The notes beneath the pieces are model-generated. The model did not search any database, was not told the origin of the DNA, and saw nothing but the letters and a program-made list of their open reading frames with translations. A stretch of 64,000 nt of DNA from Lachnospiraceae bacterium (lineage in GTDB: Bacteria; Bacillota; Clostridia; Lachnospirales; Lachnospiraceae), in assembly GCA_910575005.1 (NCBI GenBank), contig CAJTCL010000009.1:62001-126000 (forward strand), given 5' to 3'. Position numbers and translations under genes: made by a program. This document shows, one piece after another, positions 16,969 to 25,430 of this stretch (positions are counted from its first letter, which is position 1; each line of letters starts with the position of its first letter).

Positions 16969-19059
16969 TCACTGTATTTTACTCAAATACTGGTTAAAAA
17001 ACTTCTTTAAATGTTTTGACAATAACTCACGTATCTTTTGTTGATCACCCTTGCCCATTATGTCCAAAAATTGATAATCCTCTATCAAGGCACTGCTGAT
17101 CGAACCGAAAATCTCACTGTTGACTTGGATATTTGCATCCACTGGAATTAACATGATAAGCACCAGGCTGATTCCTTTAAAATATGGGTCATAAAACGCT
17201 TCTTGTTCCTTTGCCAGACACACGCTGAACGTGGGACGAACCACCCCTTTGGTCCTGGTATGTAACAGCGCGAACCCAAATTCTGCAAAGATTTGGCTTC
17301 CCAGTTTCTCACGCTTCTCTAAATCTTCTTGTATCATAACCTGTCGATCTCTATAGGGTGACATCTTCTCTGAGATGGCCACAATAAGCTCCTCAAAACT
17401 AATGTCATTGCTGACCCGAAAGACTTCCATATACCGAAGAATCGTCTTAATCTGCATGGCAAGAATATTGATCTGTTCTAACTCTGCTGTAAAACCTGTC
17501 TCTCTCTGTTGTTTTGACGGCATTCGTTCATAATATAGAATTTTCTGCCTGATTTTCTCAATGTCCTCACTGTTCAACAGTGGATTTACTTGTATGACAT
17601 CCATCTCCAATGACCTCAATGGAATACTGCTGATAAAAAAATCGACCTTACTGGCCACATATGGCGTGATATCGTTCTGCCCATAAGCCTCCATCTGAAT
17701 ACTTTCCCGAAAAATCCGTTCTAATTTCGACAACATCAGCCTGGAAATACCAATCCCGCTTGCGCAAACAACCCCCACAGATACTTGACGAATATGTTCT
17801 TGCTTCCTTTCCAGGCGCACCTGTGCCGCACCAAAATGAATAGCCAAAAAACCTACCTCTGTCTCTGGAATCGGTTTGCCAAGCCACTGTTCCAACACCA
17901 CTGCCGCACATCTGCTTTTCTCAAAAATCTCTGGATAAGATTGTTTGATCTCCTCCAGCACTGGATTAGATATTTTCATATCATAGGCAAGACGTACAAA
18001 CGTCGGTTGTAAATGTGCCAGCAATCCTTGTATAAATTCATCGTCTTGTTTGATGGCAAAGGCATACTCTCTGTCATATGCATTGATCATCTCATTGATC
18101 AAATCCAACAATTCCTTACGTTCCATCTCAATTGTCTTTTGACCATTCCATTTAATGCCTTGATGCTTGGCTCCTTTCAAGTGAAGGCAGATATATGCCG
18201 TCTCTATGTCAGGGATCTCTGTCTTAAATTCTTCCTGAAGTCTCTCTACAATCTCTTCTGCTAAACAGTAATCATCATCTCTTTGCAGATCGCTGCTCCA
18301 GTTATCTTTTTGCTCCATAATCTCTCCCTTTAAAATACGGCTCATGGCGATTGAGATATGAAGCACTAAACCCAAATAAGAACTTTCTGTCAAATATCGC
18401 ACACGCTCATCCTTCATGCCTGAAAGACAATTTACCACTCTCTTTAAAATATCGTCCCTTAAAATCTGCCCCACGCTTCCAAATACCGCATTGCCCTCTA
18501 AAGTATCGGCTTTTACTCCATAAAATTCCTGAAGTATATGGGTATCTATATTTTCCTCTATAAATGCGCGGATTGCTCTGCGGTAACATTTCTCGGTACC
18601 GTTTACTTCAATACCGCTTCCAGGCTTTCTTGTCACAATCAATTGATACTCCCTAAGCCATCCCTCAATTGCTTCAAGATCGGAACTGATGGTCGCTTCA
18701 CTAACCTGAAACTGGCTGGCATAATAAAACAGCTTTTTTAATCCCTTTTCTTTTAAAATTTCCAAGATCAAACGTTTTCTGCGCTCTTCCCTGTTTCCTA
18801 CGTCATAACTGTCCATTCCCTGCAATTCTTGCAAAAGCCTGCTTTTGTCCTCCGCACTGCCGGAAAGCCAGACGCCGCTTCCTGTTTTGGTCTCAAAGGT
18901 AAGATGATATGGATTTAAACTGCTTGTAATATGCTCCAACTCACGCTGTACCGTCCTTTTACTCACCCCAATACGTGATGCCAACTCCTTTACTGGAAGT
19001 ACTTCCCCCTCCTGAAGCATTACCTGAAGTATCTGTCTTAAACGTGGTGTCAGACTCAT
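16969..19059 (-). CDS. mtlR: MtlR/BglG-family PTS-regulated activator
   Basis: A 696-residue multidomain regulator: two N-terminal helix-turn-helix domains (residues about 1-170), two PRD domains (about 180-400) whose His residues are phosphorylated by HPr/EII, an EIIB-like domain (VGVVCASGIGISRLM near 415) and a C-terminal EIIA-like domain (FALLHTR near 590). Such proteins activate mannitol operons when the PTS is transporting. It sits 17 bases after mtlA. Two conserved operators at 16872 and 20588 are its likely targets. Confidence 0.9.
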   Translation of the reverse strand: MSLTPRLRQILQVMLQEGEVLPVKELASRIGVSKRTVQRELEHITSSLNPYHLTFETKTGSGVWLSGSAEDKSRLLQELQGMDSYDVGNREERRKRLILEILKEKGLKKLFYYASQFQVSEATISSDLEAIEGWLREYQLIVTRKPGSGIEVNGTEKCYRRAIRAFIEENIDTHILQEFYGVKADTLEGNAVFGSVGQILRDDILKRVVNCLSGMKDERVRYLTESSYLGLVLHISIAMSRILKGEIMEQKDNWSSDLQRDDDYCLAEEIVERLQEEFKTEIPDIETAYICLHLKGAKHQGIKWNGQKTIEMERKELLDLINEMINAYDREYAFAIKQDDEFIQGLLAHLQPTFVRLAYDMKISNPVLEEIKQSYPEIFEKSRCAAVVLEQWLGKPIPETEVGFLAIHFGAAQVRLERKQEHIRQVSVGVVCASGIGISRLMLSKLERIFRESIQMEAYGQNDITPYVASKVDFFISSIPLRSLEMDVIQVNPLLNSEDIEKIRQKILYYERMPSKQQRETGFTAELEQINILAMQIKTILRYMEVFRVSNDISFEELIVAISEKMSPYRDRQVMIQEDLEKREKLGSQIFAEFGFALLHTRTKGVVRPTFSVCLAKEQEAFYDPYFKGISLVLIMLIPVDANIQVNSEIFGSISSALIEDYQFLDIMGKGDQQKIRELLSKHLKKFFNQYLSKIQ

Positions 19060-19076
19060 AGTTCACCTTCTCTTTT

Positions 19077-20456
19077 CTACTGTTTTTTTGCCTCCTGCAA
19101 GTCTACGATCAACTGATCATACTCTGGAGCTGAAAGGAAATTTGTAATTAAAATTAACTTTGCATTGGGATTGCTGTGCGCTGCCCGTTCCCCAAGCTCC
19201 TGATGCGTGACCACAATATCAATATCTGCCGGAATGGATGACACTGGCGTATGGCTGATTTCCACATCCGAAATTCCTGCCTTTTCCACTTTTTTCTTTA
19301 AGACGGTGGCTCCCATTGCACTAGAACCCATGCCCGCATCACAGGCAAACGCCACTTTAATGATTCCATTCTTTTTGATTGTATTTGTCATTCCCTTAGC
19401 AGCCTGCTTCATGTCATCCTTTTTGGCAGTTGCTTCTTCTAGGCTGGTATCTTTTCCAGCAAATTTTAATAGCGGCAATGCAATCAACAGCGATACTGCC
19501 GCTGAGATAACGACGCCTAAGATCAATCCCAAATAGGAATGTCTTTCACACATCATAATAATTGAAATAATACTTCCCGGCGACGCTGTCCCAGTCAATC
19601 CGACATCAAAAATGGTAAATGTAAAGATTCCTGCCGCCCCTCCTGCAATACCTGCCAGCAAAAGCAGTGGATTCATCAAAATATATGGAAAATAAATTTC
19701 ATGGATTCCACCTAGAAAATGAATCACCACAGCCCCTGGCGCCGAAGTTTTCGCGCTTCCCTTGCCTGCAATACAATATGCCAACAATATTCCCAGCCCT
19801 GGGCCTGGATTGGATTCTAATAATAAAAATATTGATTTTCCTACTTCATTGACCTGCTGAATTCCCATTGGAGATAAAATTCCATGATTGATGGCATTGT
19901 TCAAAAACAATACTTTTGCCGGTTCGATAAAAATACTAGCCAGAGGCAGAAGGCTGTGTTCAACAAAGAAGCCAACGCCCATCTCCATAATGGAATTTAA
20001 AGATGTCACAACAGGCGCTACAACATAAATCGAAACACATGCCAGAATCGCCCCAATAATTCCCAATGAAAAATTATTTACCAGCATTTCAAATCCGGCT
20101 TTTACTTTCCCCTCAATGATCTGATCAAACTTCTTTAAGATCCATGCAGACAGAGGACCCATGATCATTGCTCCAAGGAACATAGAGATATCGGAACCGA
20201 CAATCACTCCCATTGTGGCAATGGCGCCAATCACTCCGCCGCGGTGATCCCCCACCACTTTACCGCCTGTATAGGCAATGAGAAGCGGCAGCAGATACTT
20301 TGACATCGGCTCTACCATCTTAGCTAACGTCTCATTGGGAATCCAACCTGTGGCAATAAACAATGCCGCAATCAGTCCCCACGCAATAAAAGCCCCAATA
20401 TTTGGCATTACCATTCCGCTTAATGCCCGCCCAAAAACCTGTACTTTCTCTTTCAT
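19077..20456 (-). CDS. mtlA: Mannitol-type PTS EIICB transporter
   Basis: A 459-residue membrane EIIC with about six to eight transmembrane segments, conserved HGILSPMG and GGIHEIYFPY motifs, and a C-terminal EIIB domain with phosphocysteine in AFACDAGMGSSAMG near residue 375. The start is ATG 20456 after GAGGTG; upstream residues in the frame are leader. It imports and phosphorylates a hexitol, most likely mannitol. First gene of the operon, downstream of an MtlR-type operator. Confidence 0.92.
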   Translation of the reverse strand: MKEKVQVFGRALSGMVMPNIGAFIAWGLIAALFIATGWIPNETLAKMVEPMSKYLLPLLIAYTGGKVVGDHRGGVIGAIATMGVIVGSDISMFLGAMIMGPLSAWILKKFDQIIEGKVKAGFEMLVNNFSLGIIGAILACVSIYVVAPVVTSLNSIMEMGVGFFVEHSLLPLASIFIEPAKVLFLNNAINHGILSPMGIQQVNEVGKSIFLLLESNPGPGLGILLAYCIAGKGSAKTSAPGAVVIHFLGGIHEIYFPYILMNPLLLLAGIAGGAAGIFTFTIFDVGLTGTASPGSIISIIMMCERHSYLGLILGVVISAAVSLLIALPLLKFAGKDTSLEEATAKKDDMKQAAKGMTNTIKKNGIIKVAFACDAGMGSSAMGATVLKKKVEKAGISDVEISHTPVSSIPADIDIVVTHQELGERAAHSNPNAKLILITNFLSAPEYDQLIVDLQEAKKQ

Positions 20457-20540
20457 TAATTTCACACCTCGCCTTTTCCTAGAATAAATGTAATGCTTGC
20501 TGAAGTATGATCGGCCAATCAATATCCTTCTGATAAATCT

Positions 20541-20570
20541 ATTATACTGGCGTATACTGTCTTTTTTCAA
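20541..20570 (-). promoter_or_regulatory. Promoter of mtlA
   Basis: TTGAAA (20565-20570) and TATAAT (20541-20546) on the minus strand are 18 bases apart, the same as at mtlF. The leader to ATG 20456 is about 80 bases. Confidence 0.75.
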
Positions 20571-20578
20571 GAAATAGT

Positions 20579-20619
20579 AAAGTGGATTTGACACTAATCG
20601 TTAATGTCAAATCCACTTT
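20579..20619. promoter_or_regulatory. MtlR operator within long inverted repeat, possible terminator
   Basis: The 23-base core at 20588-20610 (TTGACACTAATCG, then TTAATGTCAA) resembles the mtlF operator and lies 18 bases from the -35 box. Here it is extended to 17- to 19-bp arms (AAGTGGATTTGACACTAA and its complement), so the transcript of the upstream gene would form a strong hairpin. It may therefore act both as operator and as terminator of the gene ending at 20634. Confidence 0.7.
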
Positions 20620-20633
20620 TCAACTGCCATTTT

Positions 20634-20996
20634 TTATTCGCCAAATTGTTGTTTTAAGGCTCGTTCCGTGGGATAGATCGATAAAATCATCACTATAACC
20701 TGTACCAAACACAATATTCCGCCCACCAAACCTACCATGTCTTCCCCCTTACCCAAAACTGGCAGCATAATAATCACTGACAATGGCAAGAGAACTATTC
20801 CAATCCGAAACCATAACCCGCCAATATAATGATGTGCAAAATCCCAGGCTGCCTGACTTTTGCTGGAACGAGCGGTCCGATAACCAAATAAATCATTGAT
20901 CTTCTTTGGCGGTTTATGTAGAAACATCCAGCCAAACAAGATCATCATACCTGAAAGCATTAAGTTCATTATCAGCATAAAAACCCAAAACCACAT
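20634..20996 (-). CDS. SdpI-family membrane protein
   Basis: A 120-residue membrane protein starting at ATG 20996 after AAAGGAG. It has three hydrophobic segments and the family signature FGYRTARSSKSQAAWDFAHHY in the first cytoplasmic loop. SdpI proteins give immunity to the SDP killing peptide in Bacillus; short forms like this one are widespread and mostly uncharacterised. It is monocistronic, just upstream of the mtl promoter. Confidence 0.8.
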   Translation of the reverse strand: MWFWVFMLIMNLMLSGMMILFGWMFLHKPPKKINDLFGYRTARSSKSQAAWDFAHHYIGGLWFRIGIVLLPLSVIIMLPVLGKGEDMVGLVGGILCLVQVIVMILSIYPTERALKQQFGE

Positions 20997-21144
20997 AAAA
21001 TCCTCTCCTTTTGAAATATGAAACTTTTTTATATTTTTATTATAAATCTCAACATATAAATTGTCAATTGAACAAAGTGGGCAACTCCTGCGCAAAATGT
21101 TTCTTTTATCATATAGGAAATCCGAAAAAATTTCCTATATGATA

Positions 21145-21233
21145 ACAAAGATTCCTGCTTTGCAGGATTCTCCGCCTGCGGCGGGTCGCTTTAGTGACAT
21201 ATTTCATTTTCACCACAGTGCGATAATTGTTTA
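21145..21233 (+). repeat. Intergenic repeat, copy A
   Basis: About 89 bases beginning ACAAAGATTCCTGC and containing GCGGCGGGTCGCTTT and ACATATTTC match a second copy at 26862-26950 in the same orientation. It contains a TCCTGC/GCAGGA hairpin. The two copies flank the sigma/anti-sigma region. Confidence 0.75.
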
Positions 21234-21286
21234 TAACAAAAGAACTCTTTATACAACAGATTTGTAACATAATTTTCTATCAAAAC

Positions 21287-21331
21287 AAAAAGGAACTATC
21301 AGCACAATTCCTGGTCTGAAAGTTCCTTTTT
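21287..21331 (-). terminator. Terminator of sigma/anti-sigma operon
   Basis: AAAAAGGAACT (21287-21297) and AGTTCCTTTTT (21321-21331) form an 11-bp stem with T tracts, placed 130 bases after the anti-sigma gene stop. It can work in both directions. Confidence 0.8.
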
Positions 21332-21462
21332 TACGTCACTGACTTATTATGAAAACGGCTCACCTTTGCTGTATCTACAACTTTGCCTGTTATCCGATAT
21401 ATTAGTATTCCCTATTTATATCCGTTCTTATCCCAATCTTTTTTATTCTCATCTTTTTCATA

Positions 21463-22842
21463 TTACTTCACTATCAAATCTTTTTCTATCCCAGACTGCC
21501 CTGGAGTTACCATCTGAATAGGAGCATTGTCTTCCTCTGATCCCTGAGAGTCTTCATTCATACCTGGCTCATTCTCCTGAACAGAATCCTCATCTTCCAC
21601 AGAACCCTGATCTGGCTTATTCTGTTCCAAACCCTCTTTAGGCGGTTCCGTCTGTGAATTTGCATCTCCTGGTTCCACTACTTCACCAGACAAAGATTCA
21701 CCAGCAGATGGTGGCGGTTCCCCAGGTACAGCCTCCTGTGGTAAATTTTTCTCCTCTGGCTGTTGTTCCTCTTCCTCTGGTAAGGAGTCTTCACCATCAA
21801 ATGGTGGTTCCTCTGTCTGCTCATCCTCCTCTGACAGCAGATCATCTGGTTCATCCTTAACCACTGGCTTTTGATCATCTGGCTTCTGATCATCTGGCAT
21901 TTGATTTTTTTGCTTTTGATCGTCTGATTTCTGACCCTTTATCTTCTGATCGTCTTTCTCCTTATCTGCCAAATTTTCCGTTTTTGGAGATACTTTATCC
22001 TCTTTTTTTTGCTGAACTTGAGCTTCTCTTTCCTTTGCGGATACTTCTGATAATTTTAATTCCACAGAAGTATAATCCTGACAATATTGGATTAACTCCA
22101 TCACAGACATCTGCTCTACTTCTTCCTGTCTCATACCACAGCTCTGTTCTAACTCTGCTTCCAATATTTTGCGCCCTTGTTTTGCATGATCAGCCTTGGC
22201 CTGTTGAAAAGCAGTCATCACACCAGGCACCTTCAGTTCTGTCAACTTCCGGTCAATCCCTTCTCCCAGTGCATGTTCTAATTTTTCACAGATCTCTTTG
22301 TCAGGTGCTGAAAGTGTCACTAAAATCCCGCCATTCTCACCAAGATATGATTTATCCACTACATCTTGCAGAAGCACATCCAACAATTCCTGCACCGGTT
22401 CTTCTTTCTTCCATTTCAACTCTTTGACAACATCTTTTCCGTCCTGATTTAATCCTCTTAGGCGTTTGACCTGATTTGCTCTGTTCATCTCAACCTGAAT
22501 GCTGGGATTAATGTCCAACACCATATATACTACATCCTGGCTATTTCCTCGAACGCCAAAAATGCATAGACAAATCACCGCTAAGCACGCGCACATAGAC
22601 AACACATATCTTGGAAATCTGTTTGTAAATGCTTTTCCGAACTCAAAAGATATCCTATCCTGTCCCCCATGTTCTTGTGCCTTAGCCATACAACCATTCT
22701 GCTGATCTGCCAACTGTATGGCATCTGCCTTGAAGCCTACCAATTCCAGTTCTTCTGCTGCTTCCCATACTGTTTCAAAAATATCTGGCGCCAGCTCCGA
22801 AAATCCGTCTTCTATTCTCTTTTTCATTTCCCTCTTTTTCAT
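21463..22842 (-). CDS. RsgI-like anti-sigma protein (copy 1)
   Basis: A 459-residue membrane protein. The short N-terminus (KKRIEDGFSELAPDIFETVW) faces the cytoplasm, a single transmembrane segment lies at about 83-100, and the outer part starts with the RsgI hallmark YMVLDINPSIQVEMN; in RsgI proteins cleavage occurs at the Asn-Pro of this motif. A predicted globular part runs to about 250, followed by a low-complexity acidic/Pro/Gln tail with repeated DDQKPDDQ. The start overlaps the sigma stop (ATGA), so it is coupled to the ECF sigma upstream and presumably restrains it. The classical RsgI N-terminal domain is not obvious. Confidence 0.8.
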   Translation of the reverse strand: MKKREMKKRIEDGFSELAPDIFETVWEAAEELELVGFKADAIQLADQQNGCMAKAQEHGGQDRISFEFGKAFTNRFPRYVLSMCACLAVICLCIFGVRGNSQDVVYMVLDINPSIQVEMNRANQVKRLRGLNQDGKDVVKELKWKKEEPVQELLDVLLQDVVDKSYLGENGGILVTLSAPDKEICEKLEHALGEGIDRKLTELKVPGVMTAFQQAKADHAKQGRKILEAELEQSCGMRQEEVEQMSVMELIQYCQDYTSVELKLSEVSAKEREAQVQQKKEDKVSPKTENLADKEKDDQKIKGQKSDDQKQKNQMPDDQKPDDQKPVVKDEPDDLLSEEDEQTEEPPFDGEDSLPEEEEQQPEEKNLPQEAVPGEPPPSAGESLSGEVVEPGDANSQTEPPKEGLEQNKPDQGSVEDEDSVQENEPGMNEDSQGSEEDNAPIQMVTPGQSGIEKDLIVK

Positions 22843-23387
22843 AGCTTCTCACCAAATTCTTTCCGCAGTTTTCGGATCACTCTGTGATATCTTGATAACA
22901 CTGTCCCTAATGGTAAAGCCAAGAGCTTTGCAATTTCCCTGTACGTTAGACCGCCTATGTCATGTATGATAATTAAATTCCTATCTTCAATAGAAAGCAG
23001 TTCAAACATTTTCTCTAAAACTATTCTGTTATCCACGTTCGTGATATTGTCAAAACTCAACTGATCTTTCATATCTTCATAATTGATAACTGCTTTCTTT
23101 TCTTCTCTAGATTGCATTAGATAGAGATTCTTGGCAATTTTCATCATCCATGCCATTGGATTTCCTTTTTCATGGTACATATGACAGTTCTTAAAAACCT
23201 GAATATAGGTATCCTGCAGCAAATCTTTCGCATCTTCGGCATTTTGAGTATACGAAAGAAGAAATGCATAGAGCGGCCTATATGAAATCTCATATAATAC
23301 TCTAAATGCATCCTGCTCTCCCTGGCGAATACGTTCAAACAGTCGCTCATCAATATGAACTTTTCGCTTTGGAGTGCCTTCCTGCAT
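22839..23387 (-). CDS. ECF sigma factor (copy 1)
   Basis: A 182-residue ECF sigma factor with region 2 (AFRVLYEISYRPLYAFLLSY, DAKDLLQDTYIQVF) and region 4 (LIIIHDIGGLTYREIAKLL, GTVLSRYHR). ATG 23387 follows AAAGGGG. It overlaps the anti-sigma gene by four bases. It is clearly paralogous to the sigma at 25427. Alternative functions are unlikely. Confidence 0.9.
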   Translation of the reverse strand: MQEGTPKRKVHIDERLFERIRQGEQDAFRVLYEISYRPLYAFLLSYTQNAEDAKDLLQDTYIQVFKNCHMYHEKGNPMAWMMKIAKNLYLMQSREEKKAVINYEDMKDQLSFDNITNVDNRIVLEKMFELLSIEDRNLIIIHDIGGLTYREIAKLLALPLGTVLSRYHRVIRKLRKEFGEKL

Positions 23388-23559
23388 TGGGATAAACCCC
23401 TTTCAGCCTTCAATCAACTGCCTTGTACAGTTATTTTCCGATCCTGCCCTGTTTTCTTATGGTTAAAATCAGTGTAACCCCCAAACAGGTATATTGTCAA
23501 CATTTGTGACACAATTCCTTTTATTTTTTTATAGGCAATCCCCCTTTTTGATAATATAA

Positions 23560-23600
23560 AGAGATAATGCAAAAAAAATCCATTTTATTGCATTATCTCT
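23560..23600. terminator. Hairpin downstream of second anti-sigma gene
   Basis: AGAGATAATGCAA (23560-23572) and TTGCATTATCTCT (23588-23600) form a perfect 13-bp stem in the 385-base gap between the two sigma modules; T-rich sequence occurs on both sides. It probably ends the copy 2 transcript. The rest of the gap holds a TTGACA on the minus strand near 23487-23492 but no convincing -10 box. Confidence 0.7.
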
Positions 23601-23772
23601 AAAATTTTTTTAGAAATTTTTAAATTTTATCATCGGACAACCTTTCTCAAGACAACAAAAAATTACTTTTTCATTCCTTTGACACAAACTCTATCTTCTT
23701 TTTCTTAATACCTCCAGAGCCAAAACCTGTATTCTTTTGATCTTCTAAAACAGAATCAATGATAACCGCATC

Positions 23773-24447
23773 CTAGAAAGCTGAATCTATACGTTTTTCA
23801 TCCTTCTTTCTTGAATCTTCATTTTTGCCCTGATTGGTATTATTATTTGTATCTTTGTTATTATCCCTGTCTTTCTCTTTGTCCTTGCCTTTGTCTTTCT
23901 CTTTGTCCTTATCCTTGTCTTTGTCCTTATCCTTGTCTTTGTCCTTATCCTTATCTTTGTCTTGCTCTTTGTCCTTGTCTTTATCCTTGTCTTTGTCCTT
24001 ATCTTTGTCTTTATCCTTATCTTTGTCTTTATCCTTATCCTTGTCTTTGTCCTTGTCTTTATCCTTATCCTTGTCTTTGTCCTTATCTTTGTCTTTATCC
24101 TTATCCTTGTCTTTGTCCTTATCTTTGTCTTTCTCTTTGTCCTTGTCTTTATCCTTATCCTTGTCTTTGTCCTTATCTTTGTCTTTATCCTTATCCTTGT
24201 CTTTGTCCTTGTCCTCGTCTGATGGTTTTTCAGGTTCTTGTACAGAACCATCCCCTGAATCTGACGGTACTGGAGCTACTGGCAATATAGGAGGATCTTC
24301 TGTTAAAGAATCATCTCCGCTCTCAGTATTCTGTTGCAGAGTAGTCTCTTGCGGTTCTTGACTATCCTCTTTTGCTGTTCCTGTATTTGCAGAATTATCT
24401 TTCGGTTTTATTTCTTCAACCTTTTTGTTCTTGATATTCTTTTGTTC
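23773..24447 (-). CDS. Minus-one-frame extension of anti-sigma copy 2 (Asp-Lys tail)
   Basis: This 224-codon frame has no start of its own but is continuous with the 0 frame of the anti-sigma gene through the heptamer A-AAA-AAG at 24447-24453. It encodes a Glu/Gln/Pro-rich linker, then roughly 110 residues of alternating Asp-Lys with occasional Glu or Gln, and a basic end. A -1 slip at the heptamer would give a 552-residue protein (328 + 224). Either programmed frameshifting or an indel in the A7 tract explains it. Confidence 0.6.
   Translation of the reverse strand, partial: EQKNIKNKKVEEIKPKDNSANTGTAKEDSQEPQETTLQQNTESGDDSLTEDPPILPVAPVPSDSGDGSVQEPEKPSDEDKDKDKDKDKDKDKDKDKDKDKDKDKEKDKDKDKDKDKDKDKDKDKDKDKDKDKDKDKDKDKDKDKDKDKDKDKDKDKDKDKEQDKDKDKDKDKDKDKDKDKDKEKDKGKDKEKDRDNNKDTNNNTNQGKNEDSRKKDEKRIDSAF
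23866..24213 (-). repeat. Hexanucleotide microsatellite coding Asp-Lys repeats
   Basis: About 350 bases consist of the hexamer GAYAAR (plus strand YTTRTC) repeated more than 50 times with third-position variation and a few GAG/CAG interruptions. Such a tract can change length by slippage or recombination without changing frame. Long plus-strand frames here encode only Leu/Ser or similar simple sequence and are shadows. Confidence 0.9.
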
Positions 24448-25430
24448 TTTTTTTCCTGATCTTTTTCTTCTGCTTTTGGTTTCTCTCGATCCTGTTTCCT
24501 ATCCTCCTGCTTTTTCTGATTCTTTTGCTTCTTGTCAATGTCCTTACCAGAAGATGAATCTTTCAGTTTCTTTTGTATCTCTTTCTGGTTAGAAAGAATA
24601 TTTTTCTCCTTTTTTGACATATCAGAAGTCTTTAATTCCAAGGATGTATGATTCTGACAATACTCAATAAGTTCTAAGACAGACATTTCTTGAACCTGCT
24701 CTTCTGACAAATCACTCTTTTTCAATAATTCATTCTCTAACAGTTTTCGCCCCTCTTTTGCAGAGCTATCCTGTGATTTTTGAAAAGCTGTTGTTACTCC
24801 AGATACCTCCAACTCTGTCAATTTTTGATCTATCTGTTTCCCCAATATACATTCCAATTCTTCAGGGATATTTTCGTCAGATGTACAAAACGTCACTAAA
24901 ATCCCACCGTTATCTCTGAGATAAGACTGTTCCACTACATCTTCAATCAGCACATCCATCACATCCTGCACCAACTCTTTTTTCTTCCATTTTAAATTTT
25001 TTACAACATCTCTTCCATCCTGATTCAATCCTTTCAAACGCTTCACCTGATAAGATTGATTCATCTCCACCTGAATACTAGGATTGATATCCAAAATCAT
25101 ATAGATTGTGTTCGACCGAATCCCTAATGCGCCATAAATACATAGAAAAAGCATTACAAAACTCGCACAGGCAGAAAAAGCATACTTGTAAAATCTATTT
25201 CCAAAAAACTTCCTGGACTGAACAGGATTCCATTTCTTTGATACGGAAACTTCCATCTCGGGCTGCAGCGACTCATCCTGTTTTGCTGTCTGCATCTGTG
25301 ATTCCTCTGATCTATTCTCAGACAGTATCAACTTCTGTTCTTCTATATTTTCCATTACTGCGTTAAATATATCTGGTGCCAGCTCCGAAAATCCATCCTC
25401 TATTCTCTTTTTCAATTCCCTCTTTTTCAT
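24408..25430 (-). CDS. RsgI-like anti-sigma protein (copy 2), 0-frame product
   Basis: A 340-residue product paralogous to the protein at 21463: same N-terminus (KKRIEDGFSELAPDIF), transmembrane segment at about 80-98, then YMILDINPSIQVEMN and the same globular region, e.g. KRLKGLNQDGRDVVKNLKWKKK. The 0 frame ends at TAA 24408 in a Lys/Gln-rich stretch. Twelve codons earlier the sequence A-AAA-AAG allows a -1 slip into a long Asp-Lys tail. Its start overlaps the ECF sigma stop by four bases. Duplication with copy 1 is obvious from gene order and sequence. Confidence 0.8.
   Translation of the reverse strand: MKKRELKKRIEDGFSELAPDIFNAVMENIEEQKLILSENRSEESQMQTAKQDESLQPEMEVSVSKKWNPVQSRKFFGNRFYKYAFSACASFVMLFLCIYGALGIRSNTIYMILDINPSIQVEMNQSYQVKRLKGLNQDGRDVVKNLKWKKKELVQDVMDVLIEDVVEQSYLRDNGGILVTFCTSDENIPEELECILGKQIDQKLTELEVSGVTTAFQKSQDSSAKEGRKLLENELLKKSDLSEEQVQEMSVLELIEYCQNHTSLELKTSDMSKKEKNILSNQKEIQKKLKDSSSGKDIDKKQKNQKKQEDRKQDREKPKAEEKDQEKKNKRISRTKRLKK
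24447..24453 (-). promoter_or_regulatory. Slippery heptamer A-AAA-AAG
   Basis: The minus strand reads GAT CAG GAA AAA AAG AAC in the 0 frame, so AAA-AAG is preceded by A: the exact X-XXY-YYZ heptamer used by E. coli dnaX. The -1 frame is then open for 224 codons. No strong downstream hairpin is apparent. The same A7 run could also vary by replication slippage (A8 restores the long frame). Confidence 0.6.

Noticed and set aside
23866-24213. CRISPR or minisatellite array outside genes
   Set aside because: The period is six bases and stays in a coding frame with no spacers.
23811-24361. Plus-strand Leu/Ser/Val-rich frames
   Set aside because: They are the complement and shifted frames of the Asp-Lys hexamer repeat and have no start signals.
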